Below are positions 1 to 6,252 of a stretch of 15,051 bases of DNA, in pieces. The first letter of the stretch is position 1. Each line of letters begins with the position of its first letter. Under the pieces are notes generated by a model. It was not told the origin of the DNA and ran no database searches. It saw only the letters and a list, made by a program, of their open reading frames with translations. The position numbers were made by a program, and so were the translations under genes. The stretch is from JAJYKN01 sp045403145 (lineage in GTDB: Bacteria > Nitrospirota > UBA9217): NCBI GenBank assembly GCA_045403145.1, contig JAXIPA010000087.1, forward strand, positions 1-15,051, given 5' to 3'.

Positions 1-63
1 TACCGAAGGTTGACGGCGTAATTCTTAAGTAGTGATACTGCCCTTTTCAACAATCGCCCATCC

Positions 64-92
64 TTGACATTGTCCTCTTCATTTGGTTTACT
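64..92 (+). promoter_or_regulatory. candidate sigma70 promoter upstream of the selenoprotein gene
   Basis: The first 221 bases hold no convincing coding frame. Within them TTGACA (64-69) is followed after 17 bases by TTTACT (87-92), which matches four of six -10 positions. Transcription from here would give a leader of about 120 bases before the ATG at 222. A short perfect inverted repeat, CCGCT-A-AGCGG at 191-201, lies just before the ribosome binding site. No operator is recognised. The -35 is perfect but the -10 is weak, so this is only a candidate. Confidence 0.35.
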
Positions 93-221
93 TCTGTCAG
101 TCCTTCTCGCAGCAAATGGCAAAAGCAATCTCATCACCCTACTGCAAATGACACATGTGAGGGACGAATTGCCCTGACGAGCATAGTAAGCCGCTAAGCG
201 GTAAAAAAAGGGAGGTCATAT

Positions 222-806
222 ATGGCTGAGATCAAATGGGAGAGGGACCTGAATGTTGCGTTGGAAAAGGCCAGGCAAACCGGCAAGCCGATCTTTCACG
301 ATTTCTGGTTCGGCGAGTGAATGGGCTGTGCGGCGATGAATACGGGTCCGTATTCGGATGAAAAGGTTCAACGGCATATAGAAGCAGAGTTCGTCCCTCT
401 CAAGAGCGAGGTCAACTGGAAAAACCGCACCGAGCTCATGAAGAAGTATTCCATCAAGTGGACCCCCACCTTCCTCGTTCAGGACTCCGAAGGAAGGGAG
501 CATGAACGGTTTGTGGGGTTCGTTCCCGTCGATGATTTTCTGGCGCACCTGGAACTCGGCAAGGGGAAGGTTTTTTTCAATCAGGACCGCTTTGCCCAGG
601 CGATCGAGTTGTTCCAGACGGTTGTTGAACGGCATCCTGACTCAGGGGCCGCGCCGGAGGCGGTTTTTCTGCTCGGCGTGGCCGGGTACTGGAAAACCCA
701 TGAAGTTAAAGCCCTGCGCAGGATATACGATACCTTGACCATGAAGTATCCCGCGAGTGAATGGACGCGCCGGGCCCATCCTTACTCCGGGATTTCTCCG
801 GAATAA
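222..806 (+). CDS. thioredoxin-family selenoprotein, UGA read as selenocysteine (UxxC)
   Basis: This is a putative thiol/selenol redox protein with a thioredoxin fold. The ATG at 222 follows a strong ribosome binding site, GGGAGG (210-215). The frame is open for 32 codons, meets TGA at 318-320, then continues to TAA at 806, giving 194 residues if the TGA is selenocysteine. Upstream residues give the usual strand before the active site (KPIFHDFWFGE). The TGA is codon 33 and is followed by MGC, so the motif is U33-M-G-C36 in place of CxxC. The conserved cis-proline segment WTPTF follows later. Residues from about 113 onward form a helical, TPR-like tail. No signal peptide is seen, so it is probably cytoplasmic. 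A hairpin fitting a SECIS lies at 338-355. Thioredoxin-like UxxC proteins are a known class of bacterial selenoprotein. The alternative, a nonsense mutation or a separate gene starting at the ATG at 321, would leave a thioredoxin fold without its first strand. The sel genes needed for decoding are not in this window. Confidence 0.85.
338..355 (+). promoter_or_regulatory. putative bacterial SECIS hairpin for UGA decoding
   Basis: A perfect 7-bp stem, GAATACG (338-344) with CGTATTC (349-355), encloses the loop GGTC (345-348). T337 and G356 could add a wobble pair. The loop begins 24 bases after the TGA at 318-320. Known bacterial SECIS elements lie within the coding sequence just after the UGA and present a small loop with a conserved G. 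The E. coli fdhF element shows GGUC within its loop, so the resemblance is close. Its role would be to recruit SelB carrying selenocysteyl-tRNA. The assignment rests on position, stem and loop read by eye; no folding program was run. Confidence 0.75.
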
Positions 807-890
807 TAAGCTCCTTGAACAATGTCAGGAGGCAGAGTCCTCCGCAGTGACGGGTTTCGACAGAATGCCGTGGATAGGAAGGAGAGATCC

Positions 891-1817
891 GTGATACTCC
901 ACAGATGCAGGACCACTGCAATCGCTGCTATCGTCATCCTGTTTATCCTGCCCATTATCGGTCTCGCGGCAGAACGCGCGGTCGGCGCTGATCCCCACGC
1001 GGCGCCGGATCCCGCCGAGGTGAACGCCGTCACGCAGGTCCGGGACAACCTGTACCGCTTCACCACCAGCCGGGGACGCGCCCTGCACGCGTCGCTGTTC
1101 CTGGTCACCGACGAAGGAATCATCCTCACCGACCCCATCCGGACCTCGGGGGCGCTGTGGCTGCGCGACGAGCTCAAGCGTCGTTTTAACAAGCCGGTGA
1201 AATACGTCATTTACAGCCACGCCCACTTCGATCACATCGGAGGCGGGCAGGTGTTCCAGAAGGACGGCGCCATGGTCATCGCGCACGAAAACGCCGTCGA
1301 TCCCATCGTGGGAGAGAAGCTGCCCACGGCCGTACCGGACAAGATCTTCAAGGACAGGATGACGGTCGAACTCGGCGGCGAGGTTGTCAAGCTGACCCGC
1401 GTGGCCCCAAGCCATTCGAACAGCATGATCGTCATCGAATTTCCAAGGCAGCGGGCCGTCATGGCCGTCGACTTCTGCCCGGTCAACGGCCTTCCCTACA
1501 ACGACCTCCCCGATTTCTACTACGACGGGTGGATGGAATCGCTGGAGTATCTTAATGCGCTCGATTTCGACATCCTGGAGAGCGGCCATCTGGAGCTCGG
1601 GACCAAACCGAATGTGGCGCTGAATATCGAATACATGCGAAGTCTCCACGACCAGGTTCTCACGCTGATCCGGCAAGGTCAGCCGTGGGACCAACTATCC
1701 CGGAATGTGAAAACGGACCCGAAATTCAGGAATTGGGCCTTTTACGATGAACGGCGGGTCCTGAATATTTTGGGGATGTACCGCTGGGTCTCGGGACACC
1801 GGCGCGGCATCTGGTGA
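891..1817 (+). CDS. secreted metallo-beta-lactamase-fold hydrolase
   Basis: This is a zinc-dependent hydrolase of the metallo-beta-lactamase superfamily; its substrate is unknown. The metal ligands are visible: H110-A-H112-F-D114-H115 (HxHxDH), H175 in APSH, D194 in AVDF and H233 in ESGH. The GTG at 891 is preferred because GGAAGGAGAG lies just upstream (878-887) and the protein then begins with a signal peptide: a short basic stretch, a hydrophobic run, then LAAERAVGA. The frame is open back to an ATG at 822, which would put about 23 polar residues ahead of the signal and has no good ribosome binding site. With the GTG start the length is 308 residues. It lies 84 bases after the selenoprotein and may share its transcript. 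The overall pattern resembles quinoprotein-associated or SoxH-like hydrolases, but I cannot place the subfamily. Confidence 0.85.
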   Translation: MILHRCRTTAIAAIVILFILPIIGLAAERAVGADPHAAPDPAEVNAVTQVRDNLYRFTTSRGRALHASLFLVTDEGIILTDPIRTSGALWLRDELKRRFNKPVKYVIYSHAHFDHIGGGQVFQKDGAMVIAHENAVDPIVGEKLPTAVPDKIFKDRMTVELGGEVVKLTRVAPSHSNSMIVIEFPRQRAVMAVDFCPVNGLPYNDLPDFYYDGWMESLEYLNALDFDILESGHLELGTKPNVALNIEYMRSLHDQVLTLIRQGQPWDQLSRNVKTDPKFRNWAFYDERRVLNILGMYRWVSGHRRGIW

Positions 1818-1849
1818 GGGCCGGGGGCTGGCAGCGCCGAAAGTAGATT

Positions 1850-1867
1850 TTCTCTGCGTTCTCTGCG
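1850..1867 (+). repeat. tandem 9-mer TTCTCTGCG x2, dispersed-repeat type
   Basis: Two perfect adjacent copies of TTCTCTGCG (1850-1858 and 1859-1867) are followed by GTGAAAG. They lie in the 98-base gap between the hydrolase and the iron-sulfur subunit. From general experience, similar CTCTGCG-rich strings occur between genes in many environmental bacteria and create spurious ORFs on the other strand. No function is known to me. Confidence 0.55.
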
Positions 1868-1884
1868 GTGAAAGTTTTCGACAC

Positions 1885-1890
1885 TATAAT
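1885..1890 (+). promoter_or_regulatory. possible -10 box upstream of the molybdenum hydroxylase operon
   Basis: A perfect TATAAT lies 25 bases before the start codon at 1916. The expected -35 region falls inside the CTCTGCG repeat and does not resemble TTGACA, so the promoter would be weak or activator-dependent. It is listed because the molybdenum hydroxylase genes start a new functional unit here. Confidence 0.25.
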
Positions 1891-1915
1891 TAATTTGACA
1901 AGGAGGGCATTCATC

Positions 1916-2389
1916 ATGATATCGCTCGACATCAACGGCAAGAAATATCAGGTGGACGCTGCACCCGATGCGCCGCTTCTCTGGGTCATCAGGGAGCAGC
2001 TCAAACTCACGGGAACGAAGTACGGCTGCGGCATAGCGCAGTGCGGGGCCTGCACCGTACACATCGACGGCAAAGCTGAGCGGTCCTGTCAGGTGCCGAT
2101 GAAGGATGCGGCAGGCAAGAAGATCACTACCATCGAGGCTGTGGGGGCCACGAAGCCCGGCAAGGCGGTGCAGGAGGCCTGGATCGCCGAGGACGTGCCC
2201 CAGTGCGGCTACTGCCAGTCCGGACACATCATGGAGGCCGCGGCCCTTTTGAGCGCCAACCCGAAGCCGTCGGACGGGGACATCGACGCGGCCATGAACG
2301 GCAACCTTTGTCGCTGCGGTACGTATCTGCGGATCCGGAAGGCCGTGCGTCGCGCAGCCGACACAATGGCGAAAGGAGGCAAGCCATGA
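1916..2389 (+). CDS. molybdenum hydroxylase [2Fe-2S] subunit (IorA / CoxS-like)
   Basis: This is the small electron-transfer subunit of a xanthine-dehydrogenase-family molybdenum hydroxylase. It passes electrons from the molybdenum site through two [2Fe-2S] clusters. The N-terminal plant-ferredoxin-type cluster is ligated by C38, C43, C46 and C58 (C-x4-C-x2-C...C). The C-terminal helical domain carries C97, C100, C132 and C134 (CGYC and CRCG). The length of 157 residues is normal for the family. The ATG at 1916 is chosen because AAGGAGG (1900-1906) precedes it; the frame is open back to 1868 but that part is not family-like. Its stop overlaps the start of the catalytic subunit (ATGA), so the two are translationally coupled. 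It has no signal peptide; in this family it is thought to be co-exported with the Tat-bearing partner. Confidence 0.93.
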   Translation: MISLDINGKKYQVDAAPDAPLLWVIREQLKLTGTKYGCGIAQCGACTVHIDGKAERSCQVPMKDAAGKKITTIEAVGATKPGKAVQEAWIAEDVPQCGYCQSGHIMEAAALLSANPKPSDGDIDAAMNGNLCRCGTYLRIRKAVRRAADTMAKGGKP

Positions 2390-4551
2390 GCGGGATACAG
2401 AACATAAGCCGTCGTGATTTCCTTAAAGCAGGCGCCCTGCTCGGGGGCGGCCTGGTCCTGGGCGTATCCCTTCCCGCGCCCGCGTCTGGCGCGAAGGCAG
2501 GGGAGGCTTCGAAGCTCAATGCCTTTGTCCGCATCGGCCCGGACGACACGGTGACGATCATCGTGAACCATTCCGAGATGGGCCAGGGCATATACACGTC
2601 GCTTCCCATGCTCGTGAACGAAGAGCTCGATGCGGACTGGGCGAAGATCAGGATCGAAGCGGCTCCCGTGGACGAGGTGTACAACCATACCGCCTATGGC
2701 ATGCAGATGACCGGAGGCAGCTCCAGCGTCTGGAGCGAGTACGACCGGCTGAGGCAGATGGGCGCTGCTGCCCGGGAGATGCTGATCGCGGCAGCGGCAA
2801 AGCAGTGGAAGGTCGATCCTTCAACCTGCCGGGCCGAGAAGGGGAACGTGATTCATTCGAGCGGCAAGAAATTGAGCTATGGAAACCTTGCGAAAAAAGC
2901 CGCCGCAATGCCGGTGCCAAAGGACGTCAAACTGAAAGACCCGTCCCAGTATTCGATTATCGGTAAGCCCATGCGCAGGCTTGATACGGCCGAAAAGGTG
3001 AACGGCTCAGCCAAATTCGGCATGGACGTGTCTCTCCCCGGCATGCTCACGGCCGTGATCTCCCGTCCTCCCGTGTTCGGCGCGAAGGTCAAGAGCGTGA
3101 AGGACGGGAAGGCGAAGGCAGTGCCCGGCGTCAAGGCCGTGGCGCAGGTGCCGTCCGGCGTGGCGGTGATCGCAAAGGACTTCTGGTCCGCGAAAAAGGG
3201 CAGGGACGCGCTCGAGATCGTCTGGGATGAAGGCCCCCTTGCAGCGCTCTCGACAACGGGATTGCGAAAGCAGTACGCGGACTTCGCCAAAACATCGGGT
3301 CTGGCTGCTAAGAAGGAAGGCGACGTTGATTCAGCCCTGGCAAAGGCCACAAAAAAGTTAAGCGCCGAGTTTGAGGTCCCGTACCTTGCCCATGCGACGA
3401 TGGAGCCCATGAACTGCACCGTGGATTTGAAGAAAGACTCCTGCGAGATATGGACGGGCACGCAGTTTCAGACCGCGGACCGGAAGGCGGCCGCTGAGGT
3501 TGCCGGGCTCAAGCCCGAGCAAGTGCAGATCCATACGATGTATCTGGGCGGCGGTTTCGGAAGGCGGGCCAATCCGGCGAACGACTTCGTGAAGGAGGCC
3601 GTGCACGTGGCCAAGGCGGCCAAGGCACCGGTGAAGGTGATCTGGACCCGGGAAGACGACACGCAAGGCGGGTACTACCGCCCGATGTGGTACGACCGGA
3701 TAGCAGCGGGGCTGGACGAGAAAGGCGATCCCGTTGCCTGGAAACACACGATCGTCGGCCAGTCCATCATCGGTGGGACACCCTTCGAGAGCGCGATGGT
3801 CAAGAACGGCATAGACAACACGTCGGTGGAGGGCGCAGCGGACCTTCCCTACTCCGTTCCGAACGTGCTTGTGGACCTGCACAGCCCGAAGACCGGCGTG
3901 CCGGTCTTGTGGTGGCGCTCCGTGGGCCACTCGCACACGGCATTCGTGGTCGAGAGTTTCATCGACGAGCTGGCCCACGCAGCCGGAAAGGACCCCTATG
4001 AGTATCGCAAAGGCCTTCTTGCCGGCAACAAGCGTCATCTCGGCGTGCTGAACCTGGCGGCGGAGAAGGCGGGTTGGGGAAAACCGCTCTCCGAAGGGAG
4101 GGCCAGGGGCATCGCGGTCCACGAGTCCTTTGGCAGCTACATCGCACAGGTGGCCGAGGTCTCCGTGGACAGCGCGAGCGGGAAGATCACGGTGCACAAG
4201 GTGGCCTGCGCCGTGGATTGCGGCAAATACGTGAATCCCGATACGATCAGGGCGCAGATGGAGTCCGGGATCGTCTTCGGCCTTTCGGCGGCGCTGCACG
4301 GACAGATCACGTTCAGGGACGGCAGGGTGGAACAGAGCAACTTCCACGACTATCCTCTCCTGCGGCTGGACGAGATGCCGCAGGTGGAGGTCCACATCGT
4401 CGAGAACCGCGAGAAGTCCGGCGGGATCGGCGAGCCGGGTGTACCGCCCATTGCCCCGGCCGTGGCGAACGCGGTGTTCGTGGCAACCGGGATTCGCCTG
4501 AGGAACCTGCCGATGACGCCCGAGGTTGTGAAAGCCGCGATGAAAGCGTAG
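2386..4551 (+). CDS. molybdenum hydroxylase catalytic subunit, Tat-exported (isoquinoline 1-oxidoreductase beta-like)
   Basis: This is the molybdopterin-binding subunit of an aldehyde/xanthine/isoquinoline-type hydroxylase, which inserts oxygen from water into a carbon centre. The protein has 721 residues. It begins with a twin-arginine signal, S8-R-R-D-F-L-K14, then a hydrophobic, Ala/Gly-rich run ending near ASGAKA, so it should act in the periplasm. GGGFGRR at 388-394 is a cofactor-binding segment. GEPG at 682-685 contains E683, the catalytic base expected in this superfamily. The N-terminal Tat signal and the residue order resemble the isoquinoline oxidoreductase beta group more than true xanthine dehydrogenases. 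AAAGGAGG (2370-2377) precedes the ATG, which overlaps the stop of the small subunit. No FAD subunit or cytochrome c partner is encoded nearby, so the electron acceptor is unknown, as is the substrate. Confidence 0.92.
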   Translation: MSGIQNISRRDFLKAGALLGGGLVLGVSLPAPASGAKAGEASKLNAFVRIGPDDTVTIIVNHSEMGQGIYTSLPMLVNEELDADWAKIRIEAAPVDEVYNHTAYGMQMTGGSSSVWSEYDRLRQMGAAAREMLIAAAAKQWKVDPSTCRAEKGNVIHSSGKKLSYGNLAKKAAAMPVPKDVKLKDPSQYSIIGKPMRRLDTAEKVNGSAKFGMDVSLPGMLTAVISRPPVFGAKVKSVKDGKAKAVPGVKAVAQVPSGVAVIAKDFWSAKKGRDALEIVWDEGPLAALSTTGLRKQYADFAKTSGLAAKKEGDVDSALAKATKKLSAEFEVPYLAHATMEPMNCTVDLKKDSCEIWTGTQFQTADRKAAAEVAGLKPEQVQIHTMYLGGGFGRRANPANDFVKEAVHVAKAAKAPVKVIWTREDDTQGGYYRPMWYDRIAAGLDEKGDPVAWKHTIVGQSIIGGTPFESAMVKNGIDNTSVEGAADLPYSVPNVLVDLHSPKTGVPVLWWRSVGHSHTAFVVESFIDELAHAAGKDPYEYRKGLLAGNKRHLGVLNLAAEKAGWGKPLSEGRARGIAVHESFGSYIAQVAEVSVDSASGKITVHKVACAVDCGKYVNPDTIRAQMESGIVFGLSAALHGQITFRDGRVEQSNFHDYPLLRLDEMPQVEVHIVENREKSGGIGEPGVPPIAPAVANAVFVATGIRLRNLPMTPEVVKAAMKA

Positions 4552-4566
4552 ATCGGATGAATATTG

Positions 4567-4754
4567 CCACGGAGGGACACGGATTTCCACGGATAAAGGC
4601 AAAGCTAATCAGCCGTAAAGAAGCGTACCCTGCTGTAGCCAAAACGCGGGCATAAACAATTCGAGCAATGGGAAAATCAAAGGTCATTACCTCTTGCGTC
4701 TTTTGCCTTTTTGCGGCAAAATAGGTTTTAGATTTTGTTCGTGTCCATCCGTGG
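4567..4754. repeat. 188-bp intergenic element with nested inverted repeats
   Basis: The gap between the hydroxylase and xdhC is almost wholly occupied by this element. The outer 17-bp arms (4567-4583 and 4738-4754) match as inverted repeats at 15 of 17 positions. Inner arms AAAGGCAAA (4595-4603) and TTTGCCTTT (4702-4710) are perfect. The left end is also a run of three 10-bp units, each of the form nCACGGAnnn (4567-4596). A further hairpin lies at 4701-4721. It encodes no plausible protein and I see no target-site duplication. It resembles a non-autonomous, MITE- or REP-like dispersed repeat. Confidence 0.6.
4701..4721 (+). terminator. hairpin, possible terminator of the hydroxylase transcript
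   Basis: TTTTGCC (4701-4707) pairs with GGCAAAA (4715-4721) around a 7-base loop, and T-rich but interrupted sequence follows. It lies inside the inverted-repeat element. The stem is AT-rich and there is no clean T run, so it is a weak candidate. If active it would reduce read-through into xdhC. Confidence 0.25.
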
Positions 4755-4788
4755 ATAAGCTTATTTTTGATTTTTAGGGTATATCTCT

Positions 4789-5634
4789 ATGGAAATCTAT
4801 GAAGAAATACTGCGGCTGAAAAAATCCGGCAGGACATCCGCCCTTGCTACGATTGTCGAATGCAAGGGCTCTTCGCCCCAGAAGCAGGGCGCGAAGATGC
4901 TCGTGCGCGACGACGGGACGATCATGGGGACCCTGGGCGGCGGGTGCATCGAGGCCGAGGTGGTCCAGCACAGCCTGATGGCAGTCCAGGACGGACAGCC
5001 CCGCACCGTTCCGTTCGAGCTCACCGAGAAGCACGGCGGGCTGGTGTGCGGCGGGACGGTGCTCGTGTACATCGAGCCGGTCATGATCGAACCGCGGATC
5101 GTGATTCTCGGCGCAGGGCATGTGGGAAGAGCGCTTTCGACCCTCGCCCGGTTTTCGGGATTCAACGTCACGATCGTCGACGACCGGCCCGAGTTCGCGA
5201 ACAAGGACAATATCCCCGACGCCCACGATATCGTGGTTCACGATTTTCCGAACGTCTTTTCCCGCGTCCCGGTCGAAAAGGACACCTATGTCGTCGTGGC
5301 GACCCGCGGGCACAACCACGATCTCGATGCGGTCACGGCCGCGCTCGGGACCGGCGCTGGATACATCGGGTTGCTCGGGAGCCGACGCAAGAAAGGCCTC
5401 CTCATGAACGCCCTGCGCGATGCGGGGTTTACGCGGGAGAACATCGACCGCGTCATTATCCCTGTCGGCATAACCATCAACTCAGTGACGCCCCAGGAGA
5501 TCGCCGTCAGCATCATGGCGCAGATCATACAAAGGAGGAGACAGCATGGCGCACCGCGTAGCGGCCCTGCTGCTTGCGGCGGGTTCGTCCAAAAGGATGG
5601 GTCGCCCGAAACAACTGCTTCCGCTGGGAGATAA
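4789..5634 (+). CDS. xdhC: XdhC-family molybdenum cofactor insertion protein
   Basis: XdhC/CoxI proteins bind molybdenum cofactor, help its sulfuration and deliver it to xanthine-dehydrogenase-type enzymes. The N-terminal XdhC/CoxI domain shows GSSP (27-30) and LGGGCIEAEV (49-58, with C53). A Rossmann-type C-terminal domain starts at GAGHVG (108-113) and ends near PQEIAVSIMAQII. The protein has 281 residues. The last 30 (after the Arg run near 251) are low in family character and are read from DNA that also encodes the start of mocA, an 89-bp overlap. The natural family end lies close to that Arg run. The start at 4789 has only a weak AGGG (4776-4779) upstream. It lies in the same direction as the hydroxylase, which is its likely client. 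Confidence 0.92.
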   Translation: MEIYEEILRLKKSGRTSALATIVECKGSSPQKQGAKMLVRDDGTIMGTLGGGCIEAEVVQHSLMAVQDGQPRTVPFELTEKHGGLVCGGTVLVYIEPVMIEPRIVILGAGHVGRALSTLARFSGFNVTIVDDRPEFANKDNIPDAHDIVVHDFPNVFSRVPVEKDTYVVVATRGHNHDLDAVTAALGTGAGYIGLLGSRRKKGLLMNALRDAGFTRENIDRVIIPVGITINSVTPQEIAVSIMAQIIQRRRQHGAPRSGPAACGGFVQKDGSPETTASAGR

Positions 5635-6151
5635 GCCCGTCATCAGGCACTGCCTCGACGCCGTCATTGCCGCGGGCATCCGGGACATCGTCGTTGTCGC
5701 AGGCGCGCATAATGCGGCTATCACCGAAGTCCTGCGGAATACGCCGGCGCAGATGGTCCAGAACGACGACCCGGACAGCCAGATGGCCGATTCCGTGAGG
5801 ATGGGACTTCGCGCCATCAATGAGCCTTTTTCCGGGGTGCTCATCTGCCTGTCCGACCACCCCCTCGTGCAAATGGAAACGATCAAGGCAGTCGTCAGCC
5901 GGCATAATGAAGAGCCGGACCGCATCATTATCCCGGCCTGTGGGGGAAAGCGCGGACATCCCACGCTTCTTCCCCGGGAGATCATCGATGAGATCTTCTT
6001 TGCGCCATCCCTCCTCGATATCATAAAAAAAGACGCGGGAAGAGTGCGGGTCCTTGAGGTCGCTGATGACGGAATCCTGCAGAACATGAATACCGAGGAG
6101 GACTACCGGAAGGCCTGTGAAAAATTCAATTTAAAGAATAGAATCGCCTGA
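5546..6151 (+). CDS. mocA: MocA-like molybdenum cofactor cytidylyltransferase
   Basis: This is a nucleotidyltransferase of the MobA/MocA fold. MocA adds CMP to molybdopterin to make the cytosine dinucleotide form of the cofactor used by many xanthine-dehydrogenase-family enzymes. The nucleotide-binding signature lies near the N-terminus (LAAGSSKRMGRPKQLLPL, residues 10-27). The metal-binding aspartate is D104 in LSDHP, and GHPTLLPR follows, as expected. The length of 201 residues is normal. The ATG at 5546 follows a strong AAGGAGG (5532-5538), which itself encodes the Arg run of XdhC. Placement beside xdhC and the hydroxylase supports the MocA role over guanylyl-transferring MobA, but nucleotide preference cannot be proven from sequence. 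Confidence 0.88.
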   Translation: MAHRVAALLLAAGSSKRMGRPKQLLPLGDKPVIRHCLDAVIAAGIRDIVVVAGAHNAAITEVLRNTPAQMVQNDDPDSQMADSVRMGLRAINEPFSGVLICLSDHPLVQMETIKAVVSRHNEEPDRIIIPACGGKRGHPTLLPREIIDEIFFAPSLLDIIKKDAGRVRVLEVADDGILQNMNTEEDYRKACEKFNLKNRIA

Positions 6152-6171
6152 AAGAGCACATCTTCAAGACG

Positions 6172-6200
6172 TTCCGGATACCTGTTTTGCCTGCCGGAAT
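6172..6200 (+). terminator. weak terminator-like hairpin after mocA
   Basis: TTCCGG (6172-6177) pairs with CCGGAA (6194-6199), and a G-T wobble at 6171/6200 can extend the stem. The loop is 16 bases and the following sequence is pyrimidine-rich (ATCTTCTTTACTCTTTT) rather than a clean T run. It would end the molybdenum module before the next promoter. Confidence 0.35.
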
Positions 6201-6215
6201 ATCTTCTTTACTCTT

Positions 6216-6244
6216 TTGACAGCGACAGATTATTGTGGTAATTT
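6216..6244 (+). promoter_or_regulatory. candidate sigma70 promoter for the HEAT / HD-GYP operon
   Basis: A perfect TTGACA (6216-6221) is followed after exactly 17 bases by TAATTT (6239-6244), which keeps the three most conserved -10 bases. The predicted transcript start is near 6251, almost at the ATG at 6253. If real, it rules out the GTG at 6235 as start and makes the message leaderless or nearly so. Confidence 0.45.
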
Positions 6245-6252
6245 ATGACCTA

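Noticed and set aside
318..323. TGA at 318 as a true stop with re-initiation at the abutting ATG 321
   Set aside because: It would leave a 32-residue peptide and a thioredoxin fold without its first strand and first active-site position. There is no ribosome binding site fitting 321, and the hairpin downstream fits selenocysteine decoding better. It cannot be excluded without genome-wide sel gene data.
825..1694. 289-residue open frame on the - strand
   Set aside because: It is opposite the metallo-hydrolase, whose metal ligands are all in place; the antisense product has no recognisable motif.
2203..2385. Upstream extension of the molybdopterin subunit
   Set aside because: The frame is open, but this part overlaps the iron-sulfur subunit in another frame, and the Tat signal begins right after the ATG at 2386 with a good ribosome binding site.
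3358..4602. 414-residue open frame on the - strand
   Set aside because: It lies opposite the strongly supported molybdopterin subunit, is rich in His, Arg and Pro as expected for an antisense frame of GC-rich DNA, and shows no family motif.
4789..6151. Selenium-dependent molybdenum hydroxylase cluster
   Set aside because: The nearby selenoprotein made this tempting, but the accessory genes here are ordinary xdhC and mocA; no yqeB or selD is present, and the catalytic subunit looks like the isoquinoline oxidoreductase type.
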